IMG/VR virus record: IMGVR_UViG_3300046007_006510
Coordinates: 1-32,080 of that record
Direction: 5' to 3' (one strand)
From: a virus
Length of the DNA: 32,080 bases
Made by a program: the position numbers and the translations under genes. Positions 16,951 to 23,463 of the stretch are shown here, in pieces (positions within the stretch are counted from its first letter, which is position 1; every line of letters starts with the position of its first letter). The notes under the pieces were generated by a model. It had not been told where the DNA came from, did no database searches, and saw only the letters and a program-made list of their open reading frames with translations.

Positions 16951-18515
16951 GTTTAGGCAAATATATAGCAGAAATAATAATTGAACCTACCCCTAAAAAA
17001 GTAGCTTTATACCCAGGAGCATTCAAACCACCTCATAGAGGCCATTTTGAATTAGTACAACGTTTATCTAAAGTAGCAGATGAAGTACTAATAGTTATTT
17101 CACCTATTGCTCGTGATGGAATAACAGCTCAACAATCTCTATCAGCATGGAAATTGTATTTACCTTTATTACCTAAAGCTAAAGTTATTATATCAAATGT
17201 AGCTTCACCTGTATCATATGTTTATGATTATATTAAATCAAACCCACAACAAGACATAGTGGTAGCATTTGGAAAAGGTGAAGAAGAACGTTATAAAGCG
17301 CTTTTAAACAAAGAAAAATACTCTAATGTTAAAGTATATGATGCTGGTAATATAGATGATTTAAGCGCGTCTAATTTACGTAATGCTATTAATTCAAACA
17401 ACCCAGCTGAAATAGCTAAATTCTTACCTCAAGATATTGAAGTAGCAGATTATGTGAATGCATTAGGTATAAACTTAAGAACCGAACCTCCATTTAATTC
17501 AATAGCTGAAGAAGGTTCATTGGTTAAAAAAGCAAAAACACCTAAAGGACAATTTCTTAAAAACTGGGGTATTGATATGTATGCTCTTGAATTAGCTAGA
17601 GGATTAGAAGAAAACACAACTCCAGACTTAACATTTGATCAAGCATTAACTAGTTTAACTCAATACTTTGTAAAACAAGGTTTTCCTGTTAATCCATTAC
17701 CTAAAGTTATTATTAATGATAAAGACCAAGAAAATGCTTCTAAACTATTAGGTAAAACTGCTTATTATGATCCTAATAAAAAAGAAATAACATTATTTAC
17801 ATTAGGTAGACATCCAAAAGATATATTACGTTCTTTTGCTCATGAAATGATTCATCATATTCAAAACATGAAAGGTCAAATTCATGATGTAGATACTACT
17901 GACACAACATCAAATGATTATTTAAGTCATCTTGAACAAGAAGCATATACTCAAGGTAATATGACTTTTAGAAACTGGGAAGATAAAATAAAAAACAATA
18001 AGGTTATGAATGAAGAAAAAGAAAAATCAAAATACACAATATTCTGTGATATGGATGGTGTGTTAGTTGATTTTGATAAGGGTTATGAAGATTTAACTGG
18101 TTTACATACTAAACATGCTGATGTACAAGACAATAAAGTTTTTTGGAATAAATTTAAACAAAGTTTAGGCGATAAAAACATGACTGAATATGATTATTGG
18201 GCTAAATTAGATTGGATGCCTGATGGTAAAGAATTATGGAAGTATATAAAACAATATAACCCATACATTCTTACAGCTCCTTCATTAAACCCAGAATCTA
18301 AAGAAGGTAAAAAAGCCTGGGTGACTCGTTTAGACAATATGAAAAATATATATTTTAGACCTGCTCAATATAAGTCTGATTTTTCAAATGAAAATCGTAT
18401 ACTTATTGATGATAGGGCTGATACTATTGAAAGATGGAACGCTAAAGGTGGTATTGGTATTTTACATACTTCAGCTGCTGATACAATTAAACAACTTAAA
18501 AAATTAGGACTATAA
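16947..18515 (+). CDS. Triple fusion: nucleotidyltransferase (NMNAT-like) + Zn metalloprotease + HAD phosphatase
   Basis: 522 residues with three recognisable parts. Residues ~17-175 form a nucleotidyltransferase: YPGAFKPPH30RGH33 is the H-x-G-H site and LSASNLR145NA is the second signature, as in nicotinamide-mononucleotide adenylyltransferases and relatives. Residues ~225-350 hold a metalloprotease site H298-E-M-I-H302 followed by LEQEA with E331 as a likely third ligand. Residues ~362-522 form a HAD phosphatase of the 5'(3')-nucleotidase type, with D367-M-D369-G-V-L-V-D, ILTAPS, and the acidic pair D488-D489 in ILIDDRAD. All catalytic motifs look intact. A leader-like MSLGKYIAEIII precedes the first domain. 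Linkers contain SIAEEG (residues 185-190) and VMNEEK (352-357), which could be processing sites. It overlaps the kinase gene by 4 bases. Confidence 0.85.
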   Translation: MSLGKYIAEIIIEPTPKKVALYPGAFKPPHRGHFELVQRLSKVADEVLIVISPIARDGITAQQSLSAWKLYLPLLPKAKVIISNVASPVSYVYDYIKSNPQQDIVVAFGKGEEERYKALLNKEKYSNVKVYDAGNIDDLSASNLRNAINSNNPAEIAKFLPQDIEVADYVNALGINLRTEPPFNSIAEEGSLVKKAKTPKGQFLKNWGIDMYALELARGLEENTTPDLTFDQALTSLTQYFVKQGFPVNPLPKVIINDKDQENASKLLGKTAYYDPNKKEITLFTLGRHPKDILRSFAHEMIHHIQNMKGQIHDVDTTDTTSNDYLSHLEQEAYTQGNMTFRNWEDKIKNNKVMNEEKEKSKYTIFCDMDGVLVDFDKGYEDLTGLHTKHADVQDNKVFWNKFKQSLGDKNMTEYDYWAKLDWMPDGKELWKYIKQYNPYILTAPSLNPESKEGKKAWVTRLDNMKNIYFRPAQYKSDFSNENRILIDDRADTIERWNAKGGIGILHTSAADTIKQLKKLGL

Positions 18516-18516
18516 T

Positions 18517-19047
18517 ATGATTAAAAGATTAGTAACAGACTCACCAGAAACACTACAGTCAGTAGTTGGTAATATTAAATCTTTCTTCAGTAAAACTGAT
18601 AGTAAGGGTAAACCATACAAATATACAATGAAAGCAACTACTGAAAAACGTAAATTTGTAAATCCTGAAACAAAAAATATTGAAGAAAAAGATATTGAAG
18701 TATTAAACATAACTGATATTGAATCAAAAGATCAAGTCACTGTTAAAATGATTCCACTTATTAAACCAGGTGAAATGCGTTTTGAAATTGGTGGTGAAGG
18801 TGAAACAACAATATCCGCTAAAATTAAAGATGCTATAGCAGGTAAAGGACAATGGAAAGATTATAAAAAAGATACTTTAAAAACTAAACTTAAAGAAAAT
18901 ATTAGTAAACTTAAAGAAGAATCAGTATTTAAAATTGATCCTGAATTAGCATTCAAAATATATAATATATTAAGTACTGATTTCCCAGAAATAGGAAATG
19001 AACATACTAAAAGTTCATTCTTTTATTACTTAAATAACAAGTTATAA
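18517..19047 (+). CDS. Phage protein of unknown function
   Basis: 176 residues, rich in Lys and Glu. The N-terminal part (MIKRLVTDSPETLQSVVGNI) is not one of the leader types, although it starts with MIK. A β-rich centre follows (KYTMKATTEKRKF, DIEVLNITDIESKDQVTVKM, GEMRFEIGGEGETTISAKIK), then a charged helix and a C-terminal segment FKIYNILSTDFPEIGNEHTK. I do not recognise the fold and see no catalytic motif. It begins 1 base after the triple-fusion gene and ends in a TAATG overlap with the zinc-ribbon gene, so it belongs to the same transcription unit. Confidence 0.7.
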   Translation: MIKRLVTDSPETLQSVVGNIKSFFSKTDSKGKPYKYTMKATTEKRKFVNPETKNIEEKDIEVLNITDIESKDQVTVKMIPLIKPGEMRFEIGGEGETTISAKIKDAIAGKGQWKDYKKDTLKTKLKENISKLKEESVFKIDPELAFKIYNILSTDFPEIGNEHTKSSFFYYLNNKL

Positions 19048-19613
19048 TGTTAAATAAAGAGTTTCAAAAGAAAGATGTCCAACGCCTCCGTAACCTTGTA
19101 AAGGGTAAATATGGTGAAAAAACAACAGTTGGAATAGGTTATACCAAAAAACATGACCAATATGAAGAAGGTGATGTTTGGGAAGAAAATGGACGCACAT
19201 GGACTATTAAAAATGGTATAAAACAAAATATAACTAAATTGGATAAAGCTAAAGAGTTATATGTTATGCCTTTATTATGTCCTAAGTGTAATAAACCCAT
19301 GAGGGTTCATATTGATAAGTCTTTTTATAATGTTCACAAAAGCTGTATGAATTGTGTTGTTGAATTTGAGACAAAATTAAAAGCAGAAGGCAAGTGGGAA
19401 GACTATCAGAAACAAATGTACAATCAAGCCCTGGATAATCTTATTAATAACTTTAAAGATTGGGCTGATGATGAGTTAAAAGAAAGTAATTCATCATTTG
19501 TAACTGAGGATGGTGTTGTGGAGAATTGGATTGGTGGTAATAAGGAAAAACTAAAACAAAATGTTGAGGAATCAATAGAGTATTTAGAAAAACTAAAACA
19601 TCAATCTGAATAA
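19047..19613 (+). CDS. Phage zinc-ribbon protein
   Basis: 188 residues. A four-cysteine ribbon is evident: C78-P-K-C81 and C99-M-N-C102 with a ~17-residue spacer, the arrangement of a structural zinc site. The N-terminal part (MLNKEFQKKDVQRLRNLVKG, then EEGDVWEENGRTWTIKNGIK) is a combination I associate with small zinc-ribbon proteins of T4-like marine phages. The C-terminal part is helical and acidic. Function is not known; DNA, RNA or protein binding is plausible. Its start overlaps the previous stop (TAATG). It has no leader, unlike most neighbours, so it may act in the infected cell rather than in the virion. Confidence 0.78.
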   Translation: MLNKEFQKKDVQRLRNLVKGKYGEKTTVGIGYTKKHDQYEEGDVWEENGRTWTIKNGIKQNITKLDKAKELYVMPLLCPKCNKPMRVHIDKSFYNVHKSCMNCVVEFETKLKAEGKWEDYQKQMYNQALDNLINNFKDWADDELKESNSSFVTEDGVVENWIGGNKEKLKQNVEESIEYLEKLKHQSE

Positions 19614-19618
19614 TTTTA

Positions 19619-19636
19619 ATGTAGTTAACACTACAT
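19619..19636 (+). other. Small perfect hairpin
   Basis: ATGTAGT (19619-19625) and ACTACAT (19630-19636) flank TAAC just after the zinc-ribbon gene. No T-run follows, so it is not a typical terminator. It could be a weak terminator or an mRNA 3'-end structure. Confidence 0.35.
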
Positions 19637-19666
19637 ATGTTTCACCTAATTAAATAAACATGGACA

Positions 19667-19888
19667 GTGATAAACAACCAACAAAAGACAAACCTCGAAG
19701 TTTTAACTCAAATATTACTCATGGCTGGAATGTTCTTCAATCCATTAGGCTTCGATATCCTTTTTTATTCAGTGATGAAACTCACGAATTCTTATTGGAT
19801 TACAACATCTCTTTTTTACCTGGCATCAGCTTCGTGCTTTGGAGTGTATTACTTCTTGCGTAAGAAATTAAAGAATAACAAACCTTAA
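19667..19888 (+). CDS. Small two-helix membrane protein (GTG start likely)
   Basis: 73 residues if it starts at GTG 19667. Two hydrophobic segments are visible: LLMAGMFFNPLGFDILFYSV (residues ~17-36) and ITTSLFYLASASCFGVYYFL (~45-64), followed by a positive tail RKKLKNNKP, as expected for a small inner-membrane protein with the C-terminus in the cytoplasm. The segment FFNPLGFDILF followed by SYWIT is a pattern I associate with small marine-phage membrane proteins. A second overlapping frame from ATG 19660 (67 residues) shares the same DNA. I prefer the GTG frame because of its two clean helices and basic tail. A recoding event linking the two frames cannot be excluded. A holin-like or superinfection-exclusion role would be speculation. 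Confidence 0.6.
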   Translation: MINNQQKTNLEVLTQILLMAGMFFNPLGFDILFYSVMKLTNSYWITTSLFYLASASCFGVYYFLRKKLKNNKP

Positions 19889-19899
19889 CATATTTATAC
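19888..19899 (+). promoter_or_regulatory. Intergenic motif, near copy (ACATATTTATAC)
   Basis: Keeps the ATATTTATA core of the 12-mer (9 of 12 positions) right at the upstream stop and 18 bases before ATG 19918, nearly the spacing seen at 9785 and 13743. Confidence 0.35.
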
Positions 19900-19917
19900 C
19901 ATATAATATATACTATA

Positions 19918-20565
19918 ATGGAACAATTTAAAAGAATGCAACAATTAGCTGGTTTACTTACTGAAGGTATGGCTGCGTACGAATATGAAAAAGGTAAAGA
20001 AGCTGGTGAAAAAGCTGAAAAGAAAAAAATGAAAAAATCTGAATTAAAAAAACAGATTAAAGAAATGATCTTAGCTGAGATAGATATTGATTTATCTAAC
20101 ACTGATAGTTTTTATGACCCAGTTTATGAAGCTAAGAAAAAGAAAAAAGACGAAGAAGAAGTAGAAATATCAGCCACTGAAGAAATCCCAGCTGGTGAAG
20201 AAACACCTATTACTGAACCTACTTCACCATCATATGATGTTCAAAAAGAATTAATGGACGCATTAAACGCGGCTAAGTCAATCGGTGATGAAAAATTAGT
20301 TCGCCAAATTGGTAATGCGTTAACATACTTCACTCGTACACAAGTAGCTAAAGAAGAAAATCCACCTGCAATGAAAGAAGCATTAAGTATGGATGCTATG
20401 GAACGTATGGAAGGATTAGCTAATATACAAGATTTATATATCTTTAAAAAGAAACTCAACGCATTAACCTTAGATTGGACGCAAGACGGATTTGAGAAAG
20501 AAGATATTATTGAATATATATCTGAACTTATTAATCAGAGTACTACACTTAATTATATAAAATAA
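19918..20565 (+). CDS. Protein with two tandem leader modules, unknown function
   Basis: 215 residues. It begins with MEQFKRMQQLAGLLTEG (the RMQ-LAG leader type) and at residues 38-55 carries MKKSELKKQIKEMILAEI, the second leader type, as if two propeptides were placed one after another. Between them is a Lys/Glu/Gly-rich linker. A Lys/Glu- and Pro-rich low-complexity region follows (KKKKKDEEEVEISATEEI, PAGEETPITEPTSPSYD). The C-terminal ~100 residues are helical (MDALNAAKSIGDEKLVRQIG, then DLYIFKKKLNALTLDWTQDG). LLTE-G and ILAE-I fit the (L/I)-x-E pattern of T4-type prohead proteases. No enzyme motif is visible. It could be a scaffold-like or internal-core protein. Confidence 0.77.
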   Translation: MEQFKRMQQLAGLLTEGMAAYEYEKGKEAGEKAEKKKMKKSELKKQIKEMILAEIDIDLSNTDSFYDPVYEAKKKKKDEEEVEISATEEIPAGEETPITEPTSPSYDVQKELMDALNAAKSIGDEKLVRQIGNALTYFTRTQVAKEENPPAMKEALSMDAMERMEGLANIQDLYIFKKKLNALTLDWTQDGFEKEDIIEYISELINQSTTLNYIK

Positions 20566-20570
20566 ACAAC

Positions 20571-20741
20571 ATGAAACAAGAGTTATTCGAAAAAATGCAA
20601 CAAACATGGGATATGTTGGTTGCTGAGCACAACGGTAAAAGTAAAGCTGCTCAAGGTCGCGCTAGAAAATTAGCAAGTGAATTAAAAAAATTAGCAACTG
20701 AATATAAAAAAGCATCAGTAGCTGAAGCAAAAGCTCAATAA
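20571..20741 (+). CDS. Histone H1-like (Hc1-type) small basic protein
   Basis: 56 residues (MKQELFEKMQQTWDMLVAEH, then NGKSKAAQGRARKLASELKK). The pattern of an acidic N-terminal helix, a short 'GKSKAAQGRARK' centre and a basic helix ending in KKASVAEAKAQ closely follows the small H1-like proteins common in Bacteroidota (there GNKAAGTRARK, then FRKVSVEASK). In bacteria these are nucleoid-associated. In a phage it might coat injected or packaged DNA, or mimic the host protein. It lies 5 bases after the previous stop with the A-rich start context AACAACATG, and one base before the next gene. It is the strongest single hint for a Bacteroidota host. It has no leader. Confidence 0.75.
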   Translation: MKQELFEKMQQTWDMLVAEHNGKSKAAQGRARKLASELKKLATEYKKASVAEAKAQ

Positions 20742-20742
20742 T

Positions 20743-21762
20743 ATGAAACACTCAGACTTAAAAGAAATTGTTAAGAACATTCTGGAAAACAAAATGAACA
20801 TGCCAGAGGAAAATCCAGTAGATGTAGTAACAATGGATGTTCCATTGTTTATTCGTTTATTAGAATATGCTCGTGAAGATGCTAAAACAGATATGGATTT
20901 ACATGACGTAGCTGAAAAAGCAGTATCTTTAAGTACTGAGGGTAAAGTATTATCAATGGAAGACTATGATAGTATAGCTCCTACTGAAGAACAAATGAAT
21001 GAAGACCTAGACATAGGTCATCAAGATGATGAACCTGATATGTTAAAAGGTGATGTATTCCGCATTGGTCAATATGCTAACGATTTATATAAAATGTTAG
21101 ATACATTTGATAAAATGCCTGGAGAAGTAGATTTCCCAGATTGGTGGCAAAATAAAATTCATTTAGCCGCTGATTACATGGACAAAGCTAAACATTACTT
21201 AGAACATGAAATGGTACAACCTGCTGTTGATGCATCATTAAGTGAAGCAACATCTGATGTTCGTTCAATAGCTAGAGAAATAGCTGATGAACTAGAAGCT
21301 ATGCTTTCATATGATTCTAATGATAAAGGAAAATTAGTTGACACTGCTATTGTTAAGTATGATTTAACTCCAGACCAACAACAAGATTTAGATTATGAAT
21401 TATTCATGATTTTAAATAAAGGTGATATGGAAAGATTTGATGATGGTAGTGAAATGACTGAAAAGAAATTAACAAAAGCTGAACTAAAGAAACGTGAAGA
21501 AATAGTTAAGTCAATGAAAGATACTTTTAAAGGACCTAAAGCAGCTATGTATGCTATAGCTACTGATAAAGCTAAAAAAGTAGCTGAAGTGTTAGCTAAA
21601 AAATTAAAAGAAGAACGCTTTAAAAAAGGAACAGACATTGGTAAACCTGGTAAAGGATTTGCTAAAATAGCTAAATCTGCTGCTAAACAATATGGCTCAA
21701 AAGAAGCTGGTGAACGTGTAGCAGGTGCAATTCTTAAAAAAGTATTAGCTAAGAAAAAATAA
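20743..21762 (+). CDS. Leader-bearing multidomain phage protein
   Basis: 339 residues. Leader MKHSDLKEIVKNILEN, then an acidic helical region, then a conserved-looking helical segment near residues 95-155 (VFRIGQYANDLYKMLDTFDK, FPDWWQNKIHLAADYMDKAK, HYLEHEM), a further helical domain (VRSIAREIADELEAMLSYDS), and a strongly basic C-terminus (PKAAMYAIATDKAKKVAEVL, KGTDIGKPGKGFAKIAKSAA, ILKKVLAKKK). I associate the middle and C-terminal segments with uncharacterised proteins of marine phages, but cannot name a function. The basic Lys/Gly-rich tail suggests DNA contact. It ends in a TAATG overlap with the next gene. The modular build fits a virion internal protein; this is inference. Confidence 0.77.
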   Translation: MKHSDLKEIVKNILENKMNMPEENPVDVVTMDVPLFIRLLEYAREDAKTDMDLHDVAEKAVSLSTEGKVLSMEDYDSIAPTEEQMNEDLDIGHQDDEPDMLKGDVFRIGQYANDLYKMLDTFDKMPGEVDFPDWWQNKIHLAADYMDKAKHYLEHEMVQPAVDASLSEATSDVRSIAREIADELEAMLSYDSNDKGKLVDTAIVKYDLTPDQQQDLDYELFMILNKGDMERFDDGSEMTEKKLTKAELKKREEIVKSMKDTFKGPKAAMYAIATDKAKKVAEVLAKKLKEERFKKGTDIGKPGKGFAKIAKSAAKQYGSKEAGERVAGAILKKVLAKKK

Positions 21763-22226
21763 TGACTAAACAAGAACTAATAGATAAAATTAAATCAATA
21801 GCTAGAAACAAATACAAAAAACAAATAACATTTGTTTCAGGTATTAAATTCACAGCTGTTAGAGCGTTTCCTAAATTGCATGATGTATTAGTTGATTTAA
21901 TGACTGATGCTTATGAAATTTTTGTAACAGATATTCAATGGGTAGCACCTAAACCTACTACATTTAGAATTCAATTAGTTAATGGTGAACATTTCTTTTT
22001 AACTAATACTGATAGAACATGGATTGCTACAATTGAAGGTAAAAAGTTCTATTTATTAAACTTAAGTGAAAAACAAGATGCTATAAACGCTATCGCTAGA
22101 GTATTAAGATATGGTACAACCAAGAAAGGCACCGAAGGAACCCAAGGAACAGAAGCAGGCACCGAAGAAATTCCAGCCGAAGCCCCTCCCGCCGAAGAAA
22201 CACCGGAAGAATTACCGCCAGCCTAA
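21762..22226 (+). CDS. Unknown small phage protein with Pro/Glu/Thr-rich tail
   Basis: 154 residues. The folded part is residues 1-120 (MTKQELIDKIKSIARNKYKK, TDIQWVAPKPTTFRIQLVNG, FFLTNTDRTWIATIEGKKFY, LLNLSEKQDAINAIARVLRY), which looks α/β with a central β-sheet and a final helix. The tail from residue ~118 is low-complexity (KKGTEGTQGTEAGTEEIPAE, then APPAEETPEELPP). The DNA of the tail is clearly richer in C and G (GCCGAAGCCCCTCCCGCCG) than the rest of the window. No catalytic motif or leader of the common types is present, although MTKQELIDKIKSIA is loosely similar. Function unknown. Confidence 0.72.
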   Translation: MTKQELIDKIKSIARNKYKKQITFVSGIKFTAVRAFPKLHDVLVDLMTDAYEIFVTDIQWVAPKPTTFRIQLVNGEHFFLTNTDRTWIATIEGKKFYLLNLSEKQDAINAIARVLRYGTTKKGTEGTQGTEAGTEEIPAEAPPAEETPEELPPA

Positions 22227-22237
22227 AACAAAATAGT

Positions 22238-23452
22238 ATGGACGTATTAGATCTATTTTTTAAAAAATACTCATATAAATTTTCAAAAGGATATCCTGAC
22301 ATGAATAATGAACAGGATATCTTGTTACTGGAAAATATATTAAATGAATTAGGTATAGACTTAAATGAAGGATCAGTTATGAACAACTCAGCGAAAGCTA
22401 TTAAAAAAATCATTGATTCTTCAGAGGGAAAACAATATAATTTTAAATTACAAACTGCAAATAATAGGTTAGGTAATTTAGATAAAATATCTAAAGAAGA
22501 ATTTTTAAATATACTTAACTCAGTATTCCCAAATGTTCCTATTAAAGTTCATGCTCCAGGTGAAGGACCAAACGTTAAACCTAAAGGTAGTTCTAAATTC
22601 AATATGTATGAATTCACTACTGAAGACGGTAATGTTCAAATTATACTATCTGGTGGAGCAAATGAAGGAGAAAAATATGAACAATCATTTACTAGTGATT
22701 TAAAAGCGTCAGCTGGTAAATCTTTAGAAGATATTGAAAATGAAAATGTTAAAAAATTATTCAAATCATTAAATATTAATCCTAAAAATTTAACACCAGA
22801 AGATATTGACTTTGCAGGTACAGCTGACACAAAACGATCTCTTAGTTTTACTAATTTAGAGAATATTGGTAAAAAAATAGCTGATGTTATTATAAATTAT
22901 AAAGGTAAAGAATATTATATATCATTAAAAAATATATCTGGACATACTTTTTATAATGGAGGTAATGTTCCATTTATAGTATTTGATAAAAATAGTAAAG
23001 TAATCTTTGATAAATCTAAATATAATAATAATGAAATAATCAAAACATTGTTTGAAATATTTAACATAGATATTAATAAAGTAACCCAAGGATTAAATGA
23101 ATATATAGCTGGAGAAGGTGATATTCCTAATAGTTTTGAACCAGTTAATAATGTTAATATTAACGCTATTAAAAATATGATAACATCAGGTTTTGGATAT
23201 GGTTACTATTATGTTAAAGAAAAAAAAGATGGTTTAAGTATAATACCTCTTTTAACACAAGAAGACGCATATAAAGCTATAGGAGATATATCATCTGCTT
23301 CTATAAAATACCCTAATTCTGAAACAAAATCTCTAACTATTAAAGTACCTTTAGATAGTGAAATATTTGGAAAAGTAGATTGTTTGATAGAAATAAGAAA
23401 TACAACAGGTAATGTTTTACCATTGTCTCTTAAAATAAAAACTAACAAATAA
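22238..23452 (+). CDS. Putative PD-(D/E)xK-like protein with KYSYKF..MNNEQD leader module
   Basis: 404 residues. The first ~46 residues (FFKKYSYKFSKGYPDMNNEQ, then DILLLENILNELGIDLNEG) form a distinct N-terminal module that I recall at the start of unrelated marine-phage proteins. It ends in LNEG, a good (L/I)-x-E/G site. The main domain has D216 in IADVIINYKGKEYYISLK followed by S229-L-K231, with a preceding acidic and basic segment (FAGTADTKRSLSFTNLENI). The spacing resembles a PD-(D/E)xK nuclease core in which S-x-K replaces E-x-K, so a nuclease-like fold is possible but activity uncertain. The C-terminal third is β-rich. It is followed by a copy of the 12-base motif. An alternative is a non-catalytic structural protein. 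Confidence 0.7.
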   Translation: MDVLDLFFKKYSYKFSKGYPDMNNEQDILLLENILNELGIDLNEGSVMNNSAKAIKKIIDSSEGKQYNFKLQTANNRLGNLDKISKEEFLNILNSVFPNVPIKVHAPGEGPNVKPKGSSKFNMYEFTTEDGNVQIILSGGANEGEKYEQSFTSDLKASAGKSLEDIENENVKKLFKSLNINPKNLTPEDIDFAGTADTKRSLSFTNLENIGKKIADVIINYKGKEYYISLKNISGHTFYNGGNVPFIVFDKNSKVIFDKSKYNNNEIIKTLFEIFNIDINKVTQGLNEYIAGEGDIPNSFEPVNNVNINAIKNMITSGFGYGYYYVKEKKDGLSIIPLLTQEDAYKAIGDISSASIKYPNSETKSLTIKVPLDSEIFGKVDCLIEIRNTTGNVLPLSLKIKTNK

Positions 23453-23461
23453 TATTTATTA
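23450..23461 (+). promoter_or_regulatory. Intergenic motif, near copy (TAATATTTATTA)
   Basis: Eleven of 12 positions match; the first TAA is the stop codon of the upstream gene and the ATG at 23464 follows after 2 bases in the same ACCATG context as at 12806. Confidence 0.45.
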
Positions 23462-23463
23462 CC

